Assembly (NCBI GenBank): GCA_020746835.1
Contig: JAGPNK010000002.1
Location: 1,054,001-1,118,000 of the forward strand
DNA: 64,000 nucleotides
From: Stachybotrys elegans
Taxonomy: Eukaryota > Ascomycota > Sordariomycetes > Hypocreales > Stachybotryaceae
Direction: 5' to 3'
The notes beneath the pieces were generated by a model. It saw only the letters and a list, made by a program, of their open reading frames with translations. It made no database searches and was not told the DNA's origin. Of the stretch, positions 52,714 through 64,000 are shown piece after piece (positions within the stretch are counted from its first letter, which is position 1; each line of letters begins with the position of its first letter). The translations under genes were made by a program, and so were the position numbers.

Positions 52714-55239
52714 GGAGATGTTGGTGCTGGCGGAGAGGAAGACGAGGAAGAATCTGCTGCGACTTGGTTTTTCATTGGGAAAGGGTGCTCAACGGCGTGT
52801 GGGCTCATCTGTTCATTTACATCATTTCCGTCTTCTTGAGATACATGCAGGGGGGGTTCGTCGAGGTGCAAGAGAGAGTTGGAATCTTTCTGCCATGACG
52901 GACCCGTTCCCCCCCTTTTCATGCTCTCTCTCTCTCTCCTCGCGCCTCTATTTTTCTTGTTTGGTGTACTTTTCTTTCTTTCTTTCTGGCGTTGGCGTCT
53001 TGAGGGCAGTACACTCGAGCCATCTTTGTAGAAGGGAGGATAATGGGGAGGGTCTTGTCAAGCAAGGCGTACCGAAGCAGGATGATGGTGGCTGGACCAG
53101 AGATGGGATCGATCCATCTACCCGCATAGGCAGAGCTGCTGACAGACAGAGATGGTACTGTAGACAAATCTAGATCCCACGAGTAGGTACAGGAAGCGAA
53201 CATACCGATGTCTTTATCCCGGTGCTATATTGTTGCTATTAACGTCCCCATCTGCAGTGTTTCGTGCGGGACAGGCATGTTGACGCCGTGTTTGTGATTA
53301 CTCTAGGCAGACATACATATGGTATGTACATGAAGCCGAATGCAAAAAGCCCAAACAAAAAAAGGACATACGGCCTTCCGGGCGGCTACGCTGGAGACGA
53401 GCACCCATGCCATGCCGGCAACGGACCTGATCAAACACCCGAGGATGTTTCCCTCAAGCCCACAAAGATGGGGTAATTTTCCCCCTTGCAGCCCCCTTGC
53501 AACTGGCAGCTTCATCTGGCGCCGAGGACGCGCTCGGTATTGGCAAGGGAAGATGGGCAGGCAGGTCGAGAGTCTCACGGCCCGGTCAGACATACAGTAC
53601 ATAGTTAGGACGAGGGCCGGCGGCGCCCCCAAAGATAGAACATGTAGCATGGGTTGTCGATGAGGCATGGGACGAAAAAGAAACGACGAGAGGCTCCGCT
53701 CGAGGTTTTGGGACCGTCTTTGTTTGATGAAGGTCTCCTATGACGCAGCGGGCTGGGTCACTCTCCTCGGGGCCCGACTAACGGCGTTCTTTTACTCTTG
53801 TGCCGTCATCACAGGGCTTAAAGATCGGTGAGCGAGCAGCGCGCGGCGAGCCAGCAGATCGGCCCCTCCAGGGCGCCTCTTTCCCTTACGGATCGAATCG
53901 TGCCATCCAGTTAAAAAAGAAACCAAAAAAAAAAACCCGGATAAAAGAGTAAGACAAAAAAAAACGTGGGCGCCAAACAAGGACGACCAGATGCTATGGG
54001 CGGCTACAGGCACGTCGTGAGCGGATACCAAACGACGTCGCATCGCAGGTGGTTACAGCTCGTCGTCGATTGGCCAGGGGCTGCCCTTCACGTGACGGGC
54101 GCGGCTGCCCGGGCTCCGCAGCTTCTGTTTGTATGGCTGCGGGCAGGCGCTTACAATGGCCTCAGTGTTTCCTGCAAATGCTGGACAGCCACTCGATGGC
54201 CGCCAACCAGACCCGGCATGCCGCATGCAACTCCGCCCCGATGTAACGCCCTGGACACACACCCATCTTTATCTTTATCTTTATCATTCTTTTTTGTCTT
54301 TTTCGTCTCTGGCTTGCCTCAAAAATAGCGACTAGGCTTTGGGGCGGAGGAGGAGGGCCGACAATGATTGGACGACGGGCGGCCGACGGGTTGGGGATCG
54401 TCGTTTCTTTTCCTTTCTTTCCCTCCTGTTCTATTGTGGCTGGGACCCTTGCTGCTGCTGCTGCTGGCGAGATGCAGCTCGAGATCTAAACATGCATTCC
54501 TCTCGATGGGCGGGGATCTGTCTTGGGCGAAACGCTGAGAACCGAACCGAGCCCGTCTCTCGCCCGCTGCAGGCAGTCAGTCAATCAATCAATCAATGGC
54601 GCCTAGAAGACGAGCTCTCCCCATGGCGCAACATGATGATGATGGCTCATCCACATCCCGTCCCATCCATTCCCAATCGGCTCTCTTTGGGGCCTGCTTG
54701 GCGGCTATCTTTCGTCTCTCTCTCTCTCTCATGTGAAGTCTTATCCCCTTGCCGTTCCCCAATGTTTCCATTTTCCCTCCGTACCCTTTAATTTCTTACC
54801 TGCATTGCATTCGTTCTATTCTTTCGATTCTGCTATACTATTTTTTGTTTTGTTGGTTTTTTCTTTTTTACCCTTTTGTTTTCTGGGTTCCTGCTGCATG
54901 TCGGCTGTGCAATGCTTTGACTGCGCCCTTTGTGAACCATGCCGGCTTCTTGTCTGTGAATTGGACGAACCCGTCGTTGTCATTCCCATCCACGCAGGCG
55001 TGCGCATCTACAAACACCGGGGACATCCCCTCATAATCAATCCTTCCATTCACTCGCCCATTTGCGTGGCCAGCTTTTTGTCCGTGCTTTCTTTCTTCCC
55101 CATCATCGGCACCTCTCTCCTTCTTCGCCGGGAGTGAACAGGCTGGGAATGAGGCCTACAGGTCTGATATGCACGAGCTCTCTCTGCAATGACCTGCGTC
55201 TCGCTGACTCTCGTACTTTTCCAGATGCTTCTTGATACT
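52714..55239. other. 2.5-kb intergenic region between SNF7 and the CFEM-like gene
   Basis: No supported gene. It contains A-runs (53926-53935, 53956-53965), TCTTTA repeats at 54265-54285, TCAA repeats at 54585-54596 and a T-rich zone 54830-54890, probably within the leader of the next gene. ORFs up to about 150 codons lack recognisable content. Confidence 0.55.
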
Positions 55240-58088
55240 ATGGCGAGGAAGCCGTCTACTGCTTTCCTAATTCTGAGTCTAGCCGCCCTCTCATCCGCCC
55301 AAGTACACCAGCCTGGCGTACGGGACGAGGTTGCGCGATTCATCCCGGCATGTGCTCAAGCCTGCTTCCGCTCTTTTCTCGCTGTAAACTATGGCATCCA
55401 ACCATGCGGCCCCCTTCCTTCGCTCCAGTGTATCTGTTCCAGCAGAGGGGCCTCTGGGTTCACGGTTGGAGAGGGCGCCGTGCAGTGTATATCGGCAGAG
55501 AGGGCCTTTGGGTCATGTTCTCCCGAAGAGGCCACTAGTATGTATTCCCAAGCTCTACCTGACTGGCTGCTTCTTCTTTCTTCTTTCTTCTTTCTTCCTC
55601 TCTTTCTATTCCCTACTGACCATGACAAGCTCCAATCCTGCTACGGGCGTTCAACATGTGTGACGGTCAAGACGGAGCAGTAGAGCCAACAAACGACATC
55701 ATCACAGCAACTGTCCTTTTGCCAACCTCAGGGACTGGCCCCGTCACCTTTGCGCCTATCGTGACCACGTCTGTCTCATCAACACAGCCTCCTCCCGTGA
55801 CATCAACGACGTCGACGTCGACGACTACCCGGCCGACCTCCAGCTTGGTCTCAACCTCTACTTCCACATCATCCAGATCATCGCCTCCCACCACAACCAC
55901 CACCACCACCACCACTCTTCTCACTACCACGCGTCCTCCTCCAGCATCGACAACTCCTGCCGGCGGTGTACCCCCAGGACAGGAGGATGAGGCCAACTCC
56001 GACGACCAAGACGATGGCCTCAACACGCAGCAGATTGTGGGCATCTCCGTCGGTGCTGGCGCGGCCGCCATCATCGCCCTGCTCGCCATCTTCCTCTCCC
56101 GGTACTGGCGCAAGAAGAACTACCCCGGCGTCAAGACGGGCTTCTTCACCAGGGACACCTGGCGCATCAGCTCCGCCAAGAAGCTCGACAACGAATCGAG
56201 CACCTGGCTGGCGCAGCAGATCACCGCGCCCCTCGACCCGAACCCTTCGCCGGCACCCCCTCCCAAGGTGTACAACCGCACAAGCTGGAGACCCGATGCC
56301 ATCGGCTTGGCCATATCCCCCCCTCAGTACCGCGAGACGGAGACACCTCCACCCCAGAGGAGGGAATCTAGGCTCTTGCCCGCGAAACCAGTCTTCTCTC
56401 CACCCAAAGACACTTTCAGCCCTTCAGGACCATCTTCCCGTGGCCCATCCCCTTCCGGGCCCCAACCCCAACCCTCGGGGCAACTTGCTCCAGGACTAAC
56501 CTCAGGGCAACCGCCCCGTGGACCGTCCCCCCGTGACCCATCACCCCAACTCAGACCCTCTCCCTCTCGTCCAACCCCCCAGCCATCCTCCCCTTCTGTC
56601 CAGCGCCCCGAGCGACCCAAGCTCCAGATCCCCACGCAGAGCGACCTCACCTCGCCCCCGCGCCCCCGCCTCGCTCTCAACGAGCGCGACAGTACCATGA
56701 CTGAGTTCGAGGAGGACGAGACGCGATCCCTCTCCCCCAACCAGATCTGGCGCCTGCCCTCCGCGGGGCCCCTGTCCGCCACCACCTACTACGTCGCCGA
56801 CAAGTACGGCAATTGGGTCCTCGGCGACCCCAAGCGGGCCTCGCAGCTCCCGCAGTCCCCGCCAGCCGTCGTGTCCCCCACCGCCGCCGAGCCCAAGTCC
56901 GTCGCCGCCGACGCTCGCTTCTTCCAAGCCCGCCCCGTGGCCTCTCAGCCTGCTCCGAGACCGCCTCAGCAGCCTTCGCTCGCCCCAGCAGCCCAGATAA
57001 CCCCGTTGGCGGGACCCACGCGCTCCTCGAGCATCTACTCGCAGCAGTCCAGCGTCCCGCGGCCTCTATTTACAAACCAGCCCAACCCGCGCTACTCGGC
57101 CGTCGCCCGGCGCTCCATGCCCAAGCCACTTACACGCCCACGCGCCGAGTCAGCCGCCAGCGACGTGACGACAATCACAACATCCTCTGAGGACAGTAGT
57201 AGCGACCCCTCCCCGCCCGCCGAGCAGCCCCCCAATCTCTCCCCCGTCGCCGAATCCCCTTACTCGGGTAGCGGCCGCTCTCCCGTCTCGTATCCCAAGA
57301 TCAACGGCCGCCGGCAGAGCGCGGGCCCTCGCGGAAGCAAGGACCTCAAAGTTCTCCCCGCCATCGCCGCCCTGAGATACTCCCCACCGGGTCAGCCAAG
57401 TCCCACGCTGGGCATGCTCCCTCCCCGCGGCCCCCCACAGAACCCACCCCGGCCGTCCCCACTCGGCGCATCCGGCGGCGGGAATAATGTGAGGACCTCG
57501 ATCGAGAACCCCGGACTCATCCGCAACGGATCTCCAACCATGAGAATGGTACGCCCATCTCCAGAGCCCACTGACGACCGCGATAAGCTCCCATCAGCCC
57601 AATCCCAGCCGCAGCCAGAGCCGCAGCTCCCCCGTCTCGACCCTCAGCTGCCCAGCATCGCGCAATACCCTCCTTACGGTAGGCAATACCAGTCCTCCTC
57701 CTCCTCCAGCGGCCCCTGGCTTCCCCCCAACGGCAAATACCGCCCATTAAACCCATCCTACGCTCCGCAGCCCATCCCCAAGCTTGTAACTAGCGGCCTA
57801 CCACCGCCACCTACCACGACGGACTACCAGTCGCCCCCAATCTCGGAGCGCACCATCTCCACGTCCTCCTCTCTTCTCGCCAAGCGCATCGGCTCCGACC
57901 GGGCAGCCAACATGGCCATTCCCACCAACTCTTCCGACCCCCGCTGGCGTCGCGATAACCTCCTCTCCCCCGACGCAGCCGCCATGGCCTCTGCCAAGCG
58001 CACCGGCGACCTTCCTGCCACCCCCATCTGGGTGCCCCGGCTAACTCCCACACGCCGAGGTGACGACTTATTCCTCAACGTACAATAA
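55240..58088 (+). CDS. CFEM-like transmembrane protein with long Pro/Ser-rich cytoplasmic tail
   Basis: I do not recognise a named family member. Exons 55240-55537 and 55630-58088 (intron 92 bases) give 918 aa. The start ATG at 55240 begins the signal peptide MARKPSTAFLILSLAALSSA; an ATG five codons upstream (55225) is an alternative. An extracellular module has eight cysteines in CFEM order: CAQAC, QPC, QCIC, VQC, GSC and, restored by the splice, FNMC. A Ser/Thr-rich stalk (about 125-210) is followed by a transmembrane helix, about 235-258 (IVGISVGAGAAAIIALLAIF), a basic stop-transfer stretch and a roughly 650-residue Pro/Ser-rich tail. The architecture suggests a wall- or surface-facing receptor or sensor, which is inference. 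The CFEM spacing is not canonical (see findings). Confidence 0.82.
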
Positions 58089-58682
58089 TCCCGAGGGGAA
58101 TAAACAGCCCCTAATGTACAGACGATGTCGTGCACATACGACTTACATACCTATGTACCACTGGAACATGGCTACACCAAATTTTCTTTTTATCATCTCG
58201 GGAGCGGAAGTCTCTGGTTTATTTGGATTACACGGCGTCAGCGCTCAAAACGTCTTTCACATGTTTGTACACTACACTGTCATTGATACCATGAGCATAG
58301 CTGTTGCTCCATGATTCTGTTTTGCTTTGTCATAGCTATCTGTCGTGTTGGTTGAGTAATTTGATTTTAATCTTCACATACCGTGTCTGGAACTGTACCA
58401 TGTCCTGGTGTTTGTATAATACCTTGGTGATGGTAAATGCAGGGATATTCCTGCACAGTAACCACCTGCTGTCAAGAAAACCCAGCAAGGCCTATATGCT
58501 TGACAGATAACTGCCACCTACAGCAAACTCTCTATACTCACATCGCCACGCTCACCTTGTACAGCCTAAGCGCAGATAATGAGAATCCGTCAATTTGCTA
58601 CAAAAACTGCATGATTGTAGAGGGGTGAATTGTAGGCTCTAGGTTCCACGAGGCTCGACATGAACTGCTACTGTTCTCTATA
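58089..58682. other. Convergent 3' region between the CFEM-like gene (+) and the MFS gene (-)
   Basis: AT-richer, with no ORF above 84 codons. Shared 3' UTR space. Confidence 0.5.
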
Positions 58683-61016
58683 TTACCGTGCGTAAGTCAC
58701 AGGCATGCTGGGCGCTGCACCGTTTCCTTCTTTGCGCCCTGAAGAGCCAGCATCGCTCTCAGCTTCTTCCTTGACCGTCTGGCCCATGAAGCAATCACGC
58801 TCAACAAATCCCGAGGGGGTCGAACCAGCGTTCCCGTGACCGACTACTTCAGTACCAGGCACATCCATCACCGTGCAATGTGTGGAGCTGCTGCTGCTGT
58901 CGCTTCGGTGAGATCGTCTCATAGACCTGCGGAGACTACTCGCCTTGCGAAGAAGAACATGAGCGGTCTTGTGGATTCCGCCTACATGATCGTCAAGCGC
59001 GACTAGACCATGATCGAGAGCAGCCAGATTGAGATGAGCCCCTTGGTCGACGAGATCGTTCTTCTTTCGGATTTCTTGCCAGCGGCTTAGACTGCCCAGT
59101 TCCAATATGTTCATCTTGCGTTCTTTGCCTACCGGGTTTCCGATCATGACTGGCCGCCAAGCATCTTCTTCCTCCATCACCGCTAGGATGTTCCCGGGCA
59201 TGGAAACCCTTCTGGCCGATGACTTTCGTCGGGCGTCGATAATCTTCTCCATTTCTTTGGTTTTCGAGTTTGGAATGATCTGGATGTTCTTGAAACGGAC
59301 AAGAACAAGAAGCAACAACGCTGTGAGAAGTAGAAGAATACCAGCTACCAGACCTGTCGCCAATTGTTGGCCCAGTTTTCGGCGGGCGAGTCCTCCGAGC
59401 GCAGTTGCACCTGCAGCTAGGATGAATGCGAGACCATGAACAACTGCGAAACCGGCTGTTACTCTTGGAAACGAGGAGTAATTGGTGCGCTTCTCGCCGG
59501 CCTTGCTCGACATGCCTGGGGTTAGATCTGAGGTGTCAAATGTCTCCATGATCAGGCCATTGCATTCTGATATAGCTAGGCAAGACAGACCCCCGACAGC
59601 AATCGCGAACAGACTTGGGAAGATAACGTGGATGGGGGGACCAGAGGATACTGCAGCGTAACCAATACCGAAGAGAGGCAGCAGTGTCGTAAAGACGGCT
59701 CGTCGGCCCATGTGTGAGGACCATGTAAATTTACCCTCCAAGGTTGCTCGATTTGTATCCAGCTGTCGTACTCGGGAACGAGAGAAAAGATTGGCTTTCT
59801 GAAAGGGAATAGCGAGCAGGGCCCCCAATGCGATCCCTCCAACATGAAGACCAACATCGGGGGATCGGAGGTGGTAGTATCTGGAGACAAGAGAACCTAG
59901 CAAGATGATGAGAAGTACCACTTGGGCGTATATCCAGGCTGAGTATATTGCCAAGACGGCGAAGCCTGGTTGACGGAGCATCTCGATGGAAAGGAGCATA
60001 CCGTGATACACCTCTTGCCCCCACCATGTCGGACCAGCCTGTACTCGGTGCATCATCACCTCGCCCCTTGCCGACCATCGAGAGACATCTGTCCCTGTTT
60101 GGACCTCTGCGACGGAATGTCTCCATGCCGATGGTCGAACCTCAGGACATATGAAGTTCAACACCAGGACGATGGCAATGATGATGATGCTAAAGTAGAA
60201 CCCCCATACTGGCGGATATTTGTCGATGATGGCAGCGCCGATGAGGAACCCGAGGCCCAGAGATCCGAACCAGCACCAGGTCCATATCCCAAGCCAGACT
60301 CCCATGCCACCCCCATGTCTTCTTGCGTCAAAGTCATCTGCGACTTCTTGGTGGGGGTTGACGCTCATGAGCGAAGCTCCAAAGAGATCTGTCAGAATAG
60401 AGTGGAAGTTCATACTCGCAAACCCCAGTGATACGCCCATGCATGCGCGCGAGGTAAGAAGCAAGGCTTGCCAAGCTCGGATATGGTCTAGTCTCTGGTT
60501 ATGTACGGAGATTGCCTGGAGAAATAGCAGAGGCATGGCAAGTGAAAGACCAGAGAGGATGTAGATCTTGCGTCCATGCAGTAGCGGCAATGGCCATAGG
60601 AAAAGTGTAGGGATCGCCAGGCCAACGAAACAGCCTGTGTTGCCGTGGACGGTGGTGTAAGTCTGATCGATGATGTAGTACTGGATAGATGGCACCAAGC
60701 CTGAGTAGATGCCCAAGACAATGCCGATCAGGGCTGTTCCCATGCATGCCACAATAGAGGCAACAAGCCGCTTGCGAGTCAAAGGCCAATCTCTTGCAAT
60801 AGCCTCAAGCTTCTGTGGTTTGGCCGTGATGCATTGCGGAGAGGGTTTCGTTGGGCTATCCAACTGATTCGACGGCGGGGAATGAGGTCTCGGCGGACGC
60901 TCGTTTCTTCCCACTGGAACATAATTAACCGATGCTTTGCGAGCACGTAGCTCTCCTGGCCTGGAAGAGAGCTGCCTCTGGGTTGGGCCAGGACTGTCGC
61001 CTGAAGCAAGATTCAT
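58683..61016 (-). CDS. Major facilitator superfamily transporter, fungal-specific
   Basis: 777 aa from the ATG at 61016, with no intron needed. A Pro/Ser-rich N-terminal tail of about 80 residues is followed by about twelve membrane helices: RLVASIVACMGTALIGIVLG starts the first, LLHGRKIYILSG is the motif-A-like loop after helix 2, RACMGVSLGFA lies in helix 4, GVWLGIWTWCWFGSLGLGF in helix 5. A loop of about 90 residues separates the halves; the C-terminal half runs to about 590. A 180-residue cytoplasmic tail with basic Ser-rich segments (RRSMRRSHRSDSSSSS) ends the protein. The substrate cannot be assigned; the style is that of fungal drug:H+ or polyamine-type MFS. The codon just before this ATG is the TAG of the next ORF, in the same frame. 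Confidence 0.85.
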   Translation of the reverse strand: MNLASGDSPGPTQRQLSSRPGELRARKASVNYVPVGRNERPPRPHSPPSNQLDSPTKPSPQCITAKPQKLEAIARDWPLTRKRLVASIVACMGTALIGIVLGIYSGLVPSIQYYIIDQTYTTVHGNTGCFVGLAIPTLFLWPLPLLHGRKIYILSGLSLAMPLLFLQAISVHNQRLDHIRAWQALLLTSRACMGVSLGFASMNFHSILTDLFGASLMSVNPHQEVADDFDARRHGGGMGVWLGIWTWCWFGSLGLGFLIGAAIIDKYPPVWGFYFSIIIIAIVLVLNFICPEVRPSAWRHSVAEVQTGTDVSRWSARGEVMMHRVQAGPTWWGQEVYHGMLLSIEMLRQPGFAVLAIYSAWIYAQVVLLIILLGSLVSRYYHLRSPDVGLHVGGIALGALLAIPFQKANLFSRSRVRQLDTNRATLEGKFTWSSHMGRRAVFTTLLPLFGIGYAAVSSGPPIHVIFPSLFAIAVGGLSCLAISECNGLIMETFDTSDLTPGMSSKAGEKRTNYSSFPRVTAGFAVVHGLAFILAAGATALGGLARRKLGQQLATGLVAGILLLLTALLLLVLVRFKNIQIIPNSKTKEMEKIIDARRKSSARRVSMPGNILAVMEEEDAWRPVMIGNPVGKERKMNILELGSLSRWQEIRKKNDLVDQGAHLNLAALDHGLVALDDHVGGIHKTAHVLLRKASSLRRSMRRSHRSDSSSSSTHCTVMDVPGTEVVGHGNAGSTPSGFVERDCFMGQTVKEEAESDAGSSGRKEGNGAAPSMPVTYAR

Positions 61017-61793
61017 CTAGTCACTCGCTGACGTGGTCTTGTCCTCCACTTTGAAGTGATCCTGTATCTTGAGGGAAGGAGGTGCCTGGTGCGACTCATG
61101 TTTGATCTCAAGGACCGTTGAGGGCTTTATGCTCGCAAGTAAGTTGCGAAATGAATCGTCTATCGACTGTTGCAACGGTGGCCGGGTGGTTGCTACGTCA
61201 GCTGAATGACTCTGCAGCAAATGCCTAATATCGATGGTGCCTTCTTTGTGAATAACTGTCGATGATGGCGTGATAAGATCGCCCGCTTGTTCGGACCTGA
61301 GCACGTCGCTTGGTTGGAGGCGACCCACAAACTCCATGTGAAGAGGGCTAACTTCGGTCTCAGGAACACATAAATCGTTCCGGTTGTTTTCCCTAGCGTT
61401 TCCAGAGCTGTGCTCTGGGATCGTTGGACTCTTGCGAAGCTGGATGACTGGGTAGAGAGTTGATTCGTTTCCGGATGTTGGGGAACATAAGCTGGTACTT
61501 TTGTCTGCTCCACACTGTAGTGAGAGCTTCTTTTCGTGGTCGACATCCGCCACAACCAAGTGACAGATGGAATCGTCTTTTTCGTATGGCCAGCTTAGGA
61601 TAGGAGGGGCTGGACGTCGTCTGTCCAATGAGGCGATGCCATCGGTGCTGGACTTGAGGAGGCGATGCCGAAGGCCCTCCCCCTTTGATTCTAGCAACGA
61701 GGTAGTCTTTGATGTTCTGGTCTCGTCCTGAGGTTCTGAGAAAGATGGCCGGGTACTGGGACCAGGGGTGGTGTCAAAATCTCCTGTGCTCAT
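61017..61793 (-). CDS. Disordered 258-codon ORF fused in frame to the MFS gene except for one TAG
   Basis: From the ATG at 61793 (MSTGDFDTTPGPSTRP) to a TAG at 61019-61017, with no recognisable domain. Sequence is Ser/Thr/Glu-rich and low in hydrophobics, resembling a cytoplasmic tail. The TAG is followed at once by the ATG of the MFS ORF with no intervening base, and both are in the same frame; together they would encode 1036 codons. It may be an N-terminal extension of the transporter interrupted by a stop, an upstream cistron, or part of a longer gene whose intron I cannot place with confidence. It is recorded separately because the sequence as given has the stop. Confidence 0.5.
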   Translation of the reverse strand: MSTGDFDTTPGPSTRPSFSEPQDETRTSKTTSLLESKGEGLRHRLLKSSTDGIASLDRRRPAPPILSWPYEKDDSICHLVVADVDHEKKLSLQCGADKSTSLCSPTSGNESTLYPVIQLRKSPTIPEHSSGNARENNRNDLCVPETEVSPLHMEFVGRLQPSDVLRSEQAGDLITPSSTVIHKEGTIDIRHLLQSHSADVATTRPPLQQSIDDSFRNLLASIKPSTVLEIKHESHQAPPSLKIQDHFKVEDKTTSASD

Positions 61794-64000
61794 GATTGCA
61801 CCCTCGAGCCGACAGGCCTCAGAATAACTGAAGAAGACGGTAAACATGACCAGGGCTTAGGAGATGAAGAATGCAGCTGGGTGGCAAGGCAAGTCACTGC
61901 AAGTGCCGTGGCTTGATGACGAGACACTGTGTTGATATGGTGTCGAATCAGCGCTCTGAGAACAAGCTGAGATGGCTTTGACGTGTTTCCTTCAGAGTAC
62001 GAAGTCAGAGTACGAGCATATCGGCTCTGAGTCATGAGAACTGCCGAAACAAGGGAAGCATGACTTATGATAATAGCTAACGATATGTTTCATCTAGGAG
62101 CTGGATGGGAGGAGTGGCGGCATCGGTATGGACTAGGGAGAAGAGATGGGTGATGATGGGAGATGGAGGGGATAATCGGCCAAAGAAGGATACATAGAAG
62201 ATATGATGTAGGTGCCGTGGCAAGTTGCTATAGGCAGTGCTGTGGCAGGTCCGCCAACTTGACTAATGTATGGAAGGCGCACCATCTCCAAGTTCCTTCC
62301 CGCTTTCCTCGCACAACCTACTTGGTACCCCAAACCACACGACACTTGGCCAACATTTCATCCACCCACAGACGGCAGCGCGGCAGGCATCGGGGAGGTG
62401 CTTGCGTGCACGGAATCCTCTCCAGAGGCGAGCAGCCAGCAACCTCACACAGCAGGAGTAGAAGGCCGTTGAACCCCGTCAAAAACAGTCCTGACATGGA
62501 GCTTAGAACCTGCTGTCCGCGACTGTAAGCATGCCCACGAAGAACAAGTCTAAGACACGACTCGGTTCAGCAAGGCTTCTCTCCCATGACAGCTGTTCGA
62601 ATGTCCCAGCTGTGGGTGCGCTGGCCGCTAGATTCTGCCTCGCTATCTCGGACCACCCGTATTTCACGACAATTACCACCGACCCGAGTCTCAGCTATTC
62701 TCACCCCTTTATTCTCGCGATAGCATAGTCCGAGCCCCCGGTCAGATCCCCGCCCGTCGTGTCTCAGGTAGCAGGGAGTCACGCTGCCTGGGTGAGCTGC
62801 ATATTGCGATACCGCCCCAAGGGTGAAAAATAAACTCACAACACTACGGCCGTACAAGACGAATAGGGTATGGGCACGCGCGTCGCTTGCCGCGCCCAGA
62901 CTGCCTCCTCTGCTCACGCGTCCTGGCAGCAGTTCTAAATAGAGGACATTCTCTCGCAGTGCATCATCTCCGGAACAAACGGAAGACAGGACGAAGAAAA
63001 TAGACCCGGCCCAGCTTGGATACGACATATTCGGTCAAGACCCTAGCATGTCTTATCCGAGATCCTTTAGGACACATGATGCATGCACGCATGCATATGG
63101 AGCTAAAGACGGACAGAGAGACAAGACACAGGCAGTATCGCCCCTCCTTTCTTCTCCACATCCACGTCCATTCTGAAGAGCAGCCCCGCTGAGCCACCAA
63201 ATACCAAGGGCCCCCAACGATCGTAGGATGGAAAAACGGCAGAGGGCTCTATGTGCCGAGAGGGTCAGACCAGAAGGTGCCCCGAGATGAGTGAGCACGC
63301 GGCGGATGCTTGTCGTGCCGGGGTGCGCACCAAGGTGGTGGTGCCACGAGGGAGGCGGTTGAAGATGACAGAAGTCTAGGCGCTTGACGCGGCAGTGATC
63401 GCGCCTACAAGACCCAGTCGAGCAAATCACCTTTGCCCGCACTACACCACCCAGCCATTTCCGTCCCCTTTTCGACGTCATGGTTTGCCCTAATTGGATT
63501 TGCGTACGATTGCCGTGCTCCATCGGGGAATATCTATATTTGGTGCTTGGGAGCCTACGGTTCGACCACCGGCCCGAATGACTAGCTGACCTGACTGTAC
63601 GCTTGCTCTCCAGGCAGACAGACGACACTCACAAAAATTATCATTGCACGGAAAGTTTAATCTTCCTTGGTCTCTTGGGAACCGTACCGAGTACACAGAC
63701 CAAAAAAATGCCTTACCCGCTTGGCGCGCCGCGGCTGCGCCCGCGAAGGATTTTCGTTAGCATGGGGGAACCTAGCACAACTGGGATAATGGACGACAAG
63801 CGACAGAGTGGATGAAATGGGTTTTTTTTTCTTTGGTTCTTAAGTCAAGTCTATGGATTTGGGGCATCCAGTACCCCTGGTCTGTAGTAGGTAGTCGACA
63901 CTATCCGGTAGTGTTATGCCCATGTACTGCAAGTAGACGGGTTTCAATGGTACCAGCCCGTGGTATCAGGATCGACCATTAGTGAGCGCACTGCGCCATG
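61794..64000. other. Right-hand intergenic end of the window
   Basis: 2.2 kb upstream of the MFS ORF pair. No ORF here has recognisable content; the longest, 191 codons on the minus strand at 63053-63628, looks random. An alternating GCATGC-type stretch lies at 63077-63098 (ATGATGCATGCACGCATGCA), and a T-run at 63821-63829. The next gene is not reached. Confidence 0.5.

Noticed and set aside
1..64000. tRNA, rRNA or other classical RNA genes
   Set aside because: I looked for T-loop (B-box) words and flanking acceptor stems and for rRNA-like blocks and found none I could support; covariance-model scanning could still find a tRNA or snoRNA.

Overview
The window looks like a gene-bearing segment of a filamentous ascomycete nuclear genome, most likely Sordariomycetes (Hypocreales or a close order). 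The evidence is moderately high GC, short introns of about 50-140 bases with GTRNGT-type donors and CTRAC-like branch sites, long pyrimidine-rich 5' leaders, and a standard set of fungal single-copy genes. The species cannot be fixed from the sequence alone. I see no rRNA or convincing tRNA, no CRISPR, no intact transposon and no secondary-metabolite cluster.

Layout. 0.6-3.7 kb (+): Osh3-type oxysterol-binding protein. 7.0-8.5 kb (+): GPI-anchored GH72 beta-1,3-glucanosyltransferase. 9.1-10.1 kb (+): dienoyl-CoA isomerase. 10.2-10.6 kb (-): TFIIH subunit Tfb5. 12.0-13.4 kb (+): a membrane-anchored, glutamine-rich protein of unknown function. 16.6-21.7 kb (+): a 1691-residue disordered protein. 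22.8-23.9 kb (+): mitochondrial carrier. 24.2-24.9 kb (-): ribosomal protein eL22. 25.4-34.7 kb (-): a roughly 3.1-kilo-residue Glu/Ala/Pro repeat protein. 37.3-38.9 kb (-): DEAD-box helicase Dbp5. 40.2-41.8 kb (+): splicing factor SPF45. 42.2-43.5 kb (-): Ecm33. 46.9-48.0 kb (-): 3-methyladenine DNA glycosylase. 49.3-50.7 kb (+): Golgi mannosyltransferase of the Mnn9/Anp1 family. 51.8-52.7 kb (+): ESCRT-III Snf7. 55.2-58.1 kb (+): CFEM-like transmembrane protein with a long cytoplasmic tail. 58.7-61.8 kb (-): a 12-helix MFS transporter preceded, in frame and separated only by one TAG, by a disordered 258-codon ORF.

Splice junctions were worked out by hand for the multi-exon genes, and in nearly all cases total exon length is a multiple of three and the joined protein matches the family. 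Several true ends lie outside the uninterrupted ORFs: the Osh3 N-terminus, the C-terminus of the 1691-residue protein, and the terminal exons of eL22, Dbp5, SPF45 and Snf7.

Themes. Four products act at the cell wall or secretory path (GH72 enzyme, Ecm33, Mnn9-type mannosyltransferase, CFEM-like membrane protein). The window also has three unusually repetitive or disordered proteins. The best candidates for something undescribed are the TAG/ATG-fused ORF pair at 61.0 kb, the TM + Cys-cluster + PPPY + polyQ protein at 12 kb, a nested inverted-repeat element at 4.14-4.23 kb lying next to a short element duplicated at 44.7 kb, and the two giant disordered proteins.
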